Part shown: one piece after another, positions 5,682 to 7,149 of the stretch
Numbering within the stretch: position 1 is the first letter of the stretch
Layout: the number at the start of each line of letters is the position of its first letter
Source: Micrococcales bacterium UBA7472
Lineage (GTDB): Bacteria > Actinomycetota > Actinomycetes > Actinomycetales > Microbacteriaceae
Assembly: GCA_002478545.1 (NCBI GenBank)
Contig: DLOY01000029.1
Coordinates: forward strand, 1-7,149
Direction of reading: 5' to 3'
DNA: 7,149 nt
Notes under the pieces: model-generated
What the model was told of the DNA's origin: nothing
Databases searched by the model: none
What the model saw: only the letters and a program-made list of their open reading frames with translations
Position numbers and translations under genes: made by a program

Positions 5682-5714
5682 AAAAACCCGCCTGCAAGGG
5701 CGGGTTTAGTTTTT
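5682..5714. terminator. Bidirectional intrinsic terminator between bS22 and the HAD phosphatase gene
   Basis: AAACCCGCC (5684-5692) and GGCGGGTTT (5699-5707) form a perfect 9-bp stem with a six-base loop. On the plus strand it is followed by TTTAGTTTTT; on the minus strand by TTTTTGTTTT. It lies 13 bases after the bS22 stop. The TAA stop of the convergent HAD gene (5706-5708) overlaps the stem, so the terminator serves both genes. Confidence 0.93.
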
Positions 5715-6413
5715 GCGCAGATCGCGCTTTTTGAATCGAAGAATCTGCCAGCCAGCCGCTTCGGCGTGACGGGCAAGAATCTTGTCCGGGTTCACGGCAA
5801 CCGCGTGACCGACGAGTGAAAGTAATGGCAAATCGTTGTAGCTATCGGAGTAGGCCCAACTGCGCTTGAGGCTGATTCCGCGCTCCTTAGCTAGCTTCTT
5901 GGCTGCTTTGCGCTTGGCTTTGCCGTGCAGCGGCTCACCAATTAGTTCTCCGGTCAGAACTCCGTCTTTGTGACCAACGATTGTGCCCAGTGCTCCAGTG
6001 GCACCGATGTCCTTAGCGATGGCCTCAGCCAACTCAATTGGAGCTGCGGTCAAGAGCCACACTTCCCTGCCTGCTGCCAAGTGCTCTTTGGCAGCGGCTA
6101 CCGTCTCTGGCCACAGTCTTGGCTGGATTTCTTGCTTGTAGACAACATCGATCAAGCTTCTTAGCTCATCCACTGAGTGGCCCTTGGTAAGCGACAGCGC
6201 GCGGTCCTTGAAATCCGCCATCTTGTCGTTATTTTCACCACGACGAATGAACATCATTTGTTCAAATGCAAAACGCCATATCTCACGGCGCTTTATGGTG
6301 CCGCCGGTGAAGGCAACTTTGCCGAACAGGATTGAGGTTGAGCCACGAACCAGTGTGTTATCCACGTCGAAGAATGCGGCTTCGAGTTTCGGTTGCTTTA
6401 GGGGTTCTGGCAC
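5706..6413 (-). CDS. HAD-IB family hydrolase (SerB-like phosphatase)
   Basis: A 235-residue HAD superfamily phosphatase of subfamily IB. Motif I is FFDVDNTLVRGS with nucleophile D16 and acid/base D18; motif II is T122 in WLLTAAP; motif III is probably K165 in HGKAK; motif IV is DSYNDLPLL with D190 and D194. A helical cap lies between residues about 25 and 100. All catalytic residues are intact. Related proteins include phosphoserine phosphatase and Caulobacter CicA; M. tuberculosis Rv0505c (SerB1) is recalled in the same neighbourhood. The physiological substrate is not decidable from sequence: phosphoserine is possible but not proven, as HAD-IB members also act on lipid or nucleotide phosphates. 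The start is GTG at 6411-6413 (minus), supported by a -10 box six bases upstream. The 3' end overlaps the bidirectional terminator. Confidence 0.92.
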   Translation of the reverse strand: MPEPLKQPKLEAAFFDVDNTLVRGSTSILFGKVAFTGGTIKRREIWRFAFEQMMFIRRGENNDKMADFKDRALSLTKGHSVDELRSLIDVVYKQEIQPRLWPETVAAAKEHLAAGREVWLLTAAPIELAEAIAKDIGATGALGTIVGHKDGVLTGELIGEPLHGKAKRKAAKKLAKERGISLKRSWAYSDSYNDLPLLSLVGHAVAVNPDKILARHAEAAGWQILRFKKRDLRKN

Positions 6414-6419
6414 CGGCTA

Positions 6420-6425
6420 AGTCTA
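6420..6425 (-). promoter_or_regulatory. -10 box of the HAD phosphatase gene
   Basis: On the minus strand TAGACT (plus 6420-6425) ends exactly six bases before the GTG at 6413, with no Shine-Dalgarno sequence present, predicting a leaderless mRNA. It is only 20 bases from the divergent -10 box at 6446-6451, so the two upstream promoter regions overlap. Confidence 0.55.
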
Positions 6426-6445
6426 ATCATCAGAAGCTCTGGCCG

Positions 6446-6451
6446 TAGGCT
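6446..6451 (+). promoter_or_regulatory. -10 box of the glutaredoxin-like gene
   Basis: TAGGCT at 6446-6451 ends exactly six bases before the GTG at 6458. No Shine-Dalgarno sequence is present in the GTAATC between them, so leaderless initiation is expected. TAATCA at 6424-6429 is a weak -35 candidate with a 16-base spacer. Confidence 0.55.
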
Positions 6452-6457
6452 GTAATC

Positions 6458-6721
6458 GTGGGTATTGAAATCACGCTAATTGGTCGAAACGGCTGTCACC
6501 TGTGTGAGGTGGCGCAAGCGGATCTCGCTCAAGTCATAGCTCGATTTGCTCACGAGTATCCAGAGGTCGAGTATTCCATTGACGATCTTGACATTGATCA
6601 AAATCCGCAGTTTGCTCACTTCACCGATGAGGTTCCCGTGCTGCTGATAAATGGCCAGCAGGTTTCGTTCTGGAGAATTGACCACGACCGGGTTTTCGCA
6701 AAGCTTGAGGAGCTTGCATGA
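6458..6721 (+). CDS. Glutaredoxin-like protein with a CxxC redox site (DUF836 type)
   Basis: An 87-residue single-domain thioredoxin-fold protein. The first strand (EITLIGRNG, residues 4-12) leads into the redox motif C13-H-L-C16 at the start of helix 1; EVPVLLINGQ (about 58-67) contains the cis-proline loop facing the active site; and a final amphipathic helix ends the fold. It matches the short glutaredoxin-like family (DUF836) common in actinobacteria, for example the gene recalled as Rv0508 near proC/serB1 in M. tuberculosis. Members probably act in cytoplasmic dithiol exchange; the partner is unknown. The GTG start is supported by the -10 box six bases upstream and by the immediate start of strand 1. 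The stop overlaps the next ATG (ATGA), so the downstream small protein is translationally coupled. Confidence 0.88.
   Translation: MGIEITLIGRNGCHLCEVAQADLAQVIARFAHEYPEVEYSIDDLDIDQNPQFAHFTDEVPVLLINGQQVSFWRIDHDRVFAKLEELA
6707..6712 (+). promoter_or_regulatory. Ribosome binding site of the 41-residue membrane protein
   Basis: GAGGAG at 6707-6712, inside the end of the glutaredoxin-like gene, lies five bases before ATG 6718. It is one of the best Shine-Dalgarno sequences in the window and supports the reality of the small overlapping gene. Confidence 0.65.
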
Positions 6722-6843
6722 AGCTGATCGTTTGGGTGTTGAGGAACTTCTGGTTTCCAATTTTGATTTTTGTGCTTAGCAAACTTGCTGAAAAGTACGT
6801 CTGGGCTGAGAAGGCGCATAGGACCCTAAAAAGATTTAAGTAA
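6718..6843 (+). CDS. Small single-pass membrane protein, 41 residues
   Basis: I do not recognise this protein. It starts at the ATG of an ATGA overlap with the glutaredoxin-like gene and ends at TAA 6841-6843. Residues 2-20 form a hydrophobic segment (KLIVWVLRNFWFPILIFVL) long enough to span the membrane, though Arg9 sits within it. The remainder is a highly basic amphipathic tail (residues 22-41: many Lys/Arg, also Trp and Tyr) ending in LKRFK, so a cytoplasmic C-terminus is likely. Evidence for a real gene is the Shine-Dalgarno sequence, the 4-base overlap and the coherent membrane-peptide composition. It is below usual gene-calling length. It may be a membrane partner of the glutaredoxin-like protein, but that is inference from coupling only. 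Confidence 0.65.
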   Translation: MKLIVWVLRNFWFPILIFVLSKLAEKYVWAEKAHRTLKRFK

Positions 6844-6846
6844 TAA

Positions 6847-6882
6847 ATGTTGCATTATTACTACATAGTATTTATGCTACAT
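6847..6882 (+). promoter_or_regulatory. XRE gene promoter embedded in a 36-bp palindromic operator
   Basis: TTGCAT (6850-6855) and TATGCT (6873-6878) are -35 and -10 boxes with a 17-base spacer, and the -10 ends exactly six bases before ATG 6885 (leaderless). The whole segment is an imperfect inverted repeat centred between 6864 and 6865, with 14 of 18 base pairs matching: outer arms ATGTTGCAT and ATGCTACAT, inner arms TACTA and TAGTA. A repressor bound here would block both promoter elements, so autoregulation by the XRE protein is the likely role. Confidence 0.65.
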
Positions 6883-6884
6883 AC

Positions 6885-7121
6885 ATGGGTAGAAAACCAA
6901 AGGCTGAAGAGGAGCGGGTGGCCAACCGCCTTGAAGAGGCTCGCACCCAGTCTGGTCTGAGTCGGCAAGAGCTCGCCGATCAGGTCGGAGTCCACTATCA
7001 AACCATCGGTTACATCGAACGCGGTGAGTATTCACCATCTTTAGTTTTGGCTTTGCGAATCGCGTCGATATTGAAAGTCAGGGTCGAGGAGATCTTCTGG
7101 CTGGATGAGGAATCCAAATGA
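6885..7121 (+). CDS. Small XRE-family (Cro/CI-type) transcriptional regulator
   Basis: A 78-residue single-domain regulator. A basic N-terminus (MGRKPKAEEERVAN) is followed by a five-helix HTH_3 domain over residues about 13-73: LEEARTQSGLSRQELADQVG (17-36), the recognition helix around HYQTIGYIERG (37-47), then SPSLVLALRIASILKV (50-65) and VEEIFWLDE. There is no effector domain. Such short XRE proteins typically dimerise on palindromes and repress their own promoter, which fits the symmetric site at 6847-6882. The ATG at 6885 is the only start consistent with the promoter. The stop overlaps the next ATG (ATGA), a compact two-gene unit with a probable membrane protein, an arrangement common for short XRE regulators. 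It is 41 bases after the small membrane gene and has its own promoter. Confidence 0.9.
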   Translation: MGRKPKAEEERVANRLEEARTQSGLSRQELADQVGVHYQTIGYIERGEYSPSLVLALRIASILKVRVEEIFWLDEESK

Positions 7122-7149
7122 ATGAGCTAATTGCAATTGCAATCGTCAT
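7118..7149 (+). CDS. Start of a probable membrane protein coupled to the XRE gene (3' truncated by window)
   Basis: ATG 7118-7120 overlaps the XRE stop by four bases (ATGA), with GAGG at 7107-7110 seven bases upstream as a Shine-Dalgarno sequence. Only ten codons are visible, reading MNELIAIAIV, a hydrophobic beginning suggestive of a membrane segment. Short XRE regulators are often followed by a small integral membrane protein, so that is the likely nature, but the family cannot be named from this fragment. Confidence 0.5.
   Translation, partial: MNELIAIAIV

Noticed and set aside
5498..5734. 78-codon plus-strand frame overlapping the bS22 region
   Set aside because: It is in a different frame from the clear bS22 peptide, runs through its promoter and the strong terminator, and has no sensible composition or start signal.
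6476..6819. Minus-strand frames opposite the glutaredoxin-like and small membrane genes
   Set aside because: Antisense to better supported genes, with no recognisable protein features or start signals.
1..7149. Mobile element, CRISPR array, toxin-antitoxin or defence system
   Set aside because: No transposase or integrase motifs, repeat-spacer pattern, terminal repeats or nuclease domains were found; the XRE gene could in principle belong to a toxin-antitoxin pair, but its visible partner begins like a membrane protein.

Overview
The window looks like a core chromosomal stretch of a small-genome actinobacterium, most likely a Microbacteriaceae relative (freshwater Luna/Aquiluna/Rhodoluna type). 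This rests on protein similarity from memory, a moderate G+C content judged by eye, the proC - regulator - bS22 - HAD phosphatase - glutaredoxin-like gene order (recalled as similar around M. tuberculosis Rv0500-Rv0508), and -10 boxes placed to give leaderless mRNAs. I see no insertion sequence, integrase, CRISPR array, tRNA or rRNA. Coding density is very high and the longest gene-free stretch is about 118 bp (5454-5571).

Layout. (1) 1-1928, plus strand: the 3' end of a ClpC-type Clp ATPase, a SOUL/heme-binding-family protein starting on the ClpC stop codon, an N-acetylglutamate synthase-type GNAT enzyme, and an unrecognised membrane-anchored extracytoplasmic protein with four cysteines. (2) 1921-3228, minus strand: radA/sms, overlapping the previous gene tail-to-tail by 8 bp. 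(3) 3288-5453, plus strand: a CPBP-family membrane protein, proC, and an ArsR-type winged-helix regulator with a long charged helical tail. (4) 5454-5714: an intergenic promoter and 5' leader, the 32-residue ribosomal protein bS22 (absent from ordinary ORF lists because it is so short), and a strong bidirectional terminator. (5) 5706-6413, minus strand: a HAD-IB (SerB-like) phosphatase. (6) 6458-6843, plus strand: a glutaredoxin-like CxxC protein and an overlapping 41-residue single-pass membrane protein. (7) 6885-7149, plus strand: a small XRE-family regulator under a palindromic promoter, followed by the first ten codons of a probable membrane protein.

Two regulatory observations stand out. 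First, six genes on both strands (radA, proC, the ArsR gene, the HAD gene, the glutaredoxin-like gene and the XRE gene) have a TANNNT hexamer ending exactly six bases before the start codon, and two more have near matches. This is the geometry expected if transcription starts on the first base of the start codon. Genes without it are either coupled to an upstream gene or have a Shine-Dalgarno sequence. Second, the XRE promoter is one 36-bp imperfect palindrome (6847-6882) holding both the -35 and -10 boxes, a strong candidate for an autoregulatory operator.

Most genes are housekeeping: protein quality control (ClpC), arginine and proline synthesis (NAGS, ProC), recombination repair (RadA), translation (bS22) and thiol chemistry (glutaredoxin-like). 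The less understood parts are the ArsR protein with its helical tail, the four-Cys secreted protein, the 41-residue membrane peptide and the XRE/membrane pair cut by the window end. I do not see a complete new defence or mobile system.
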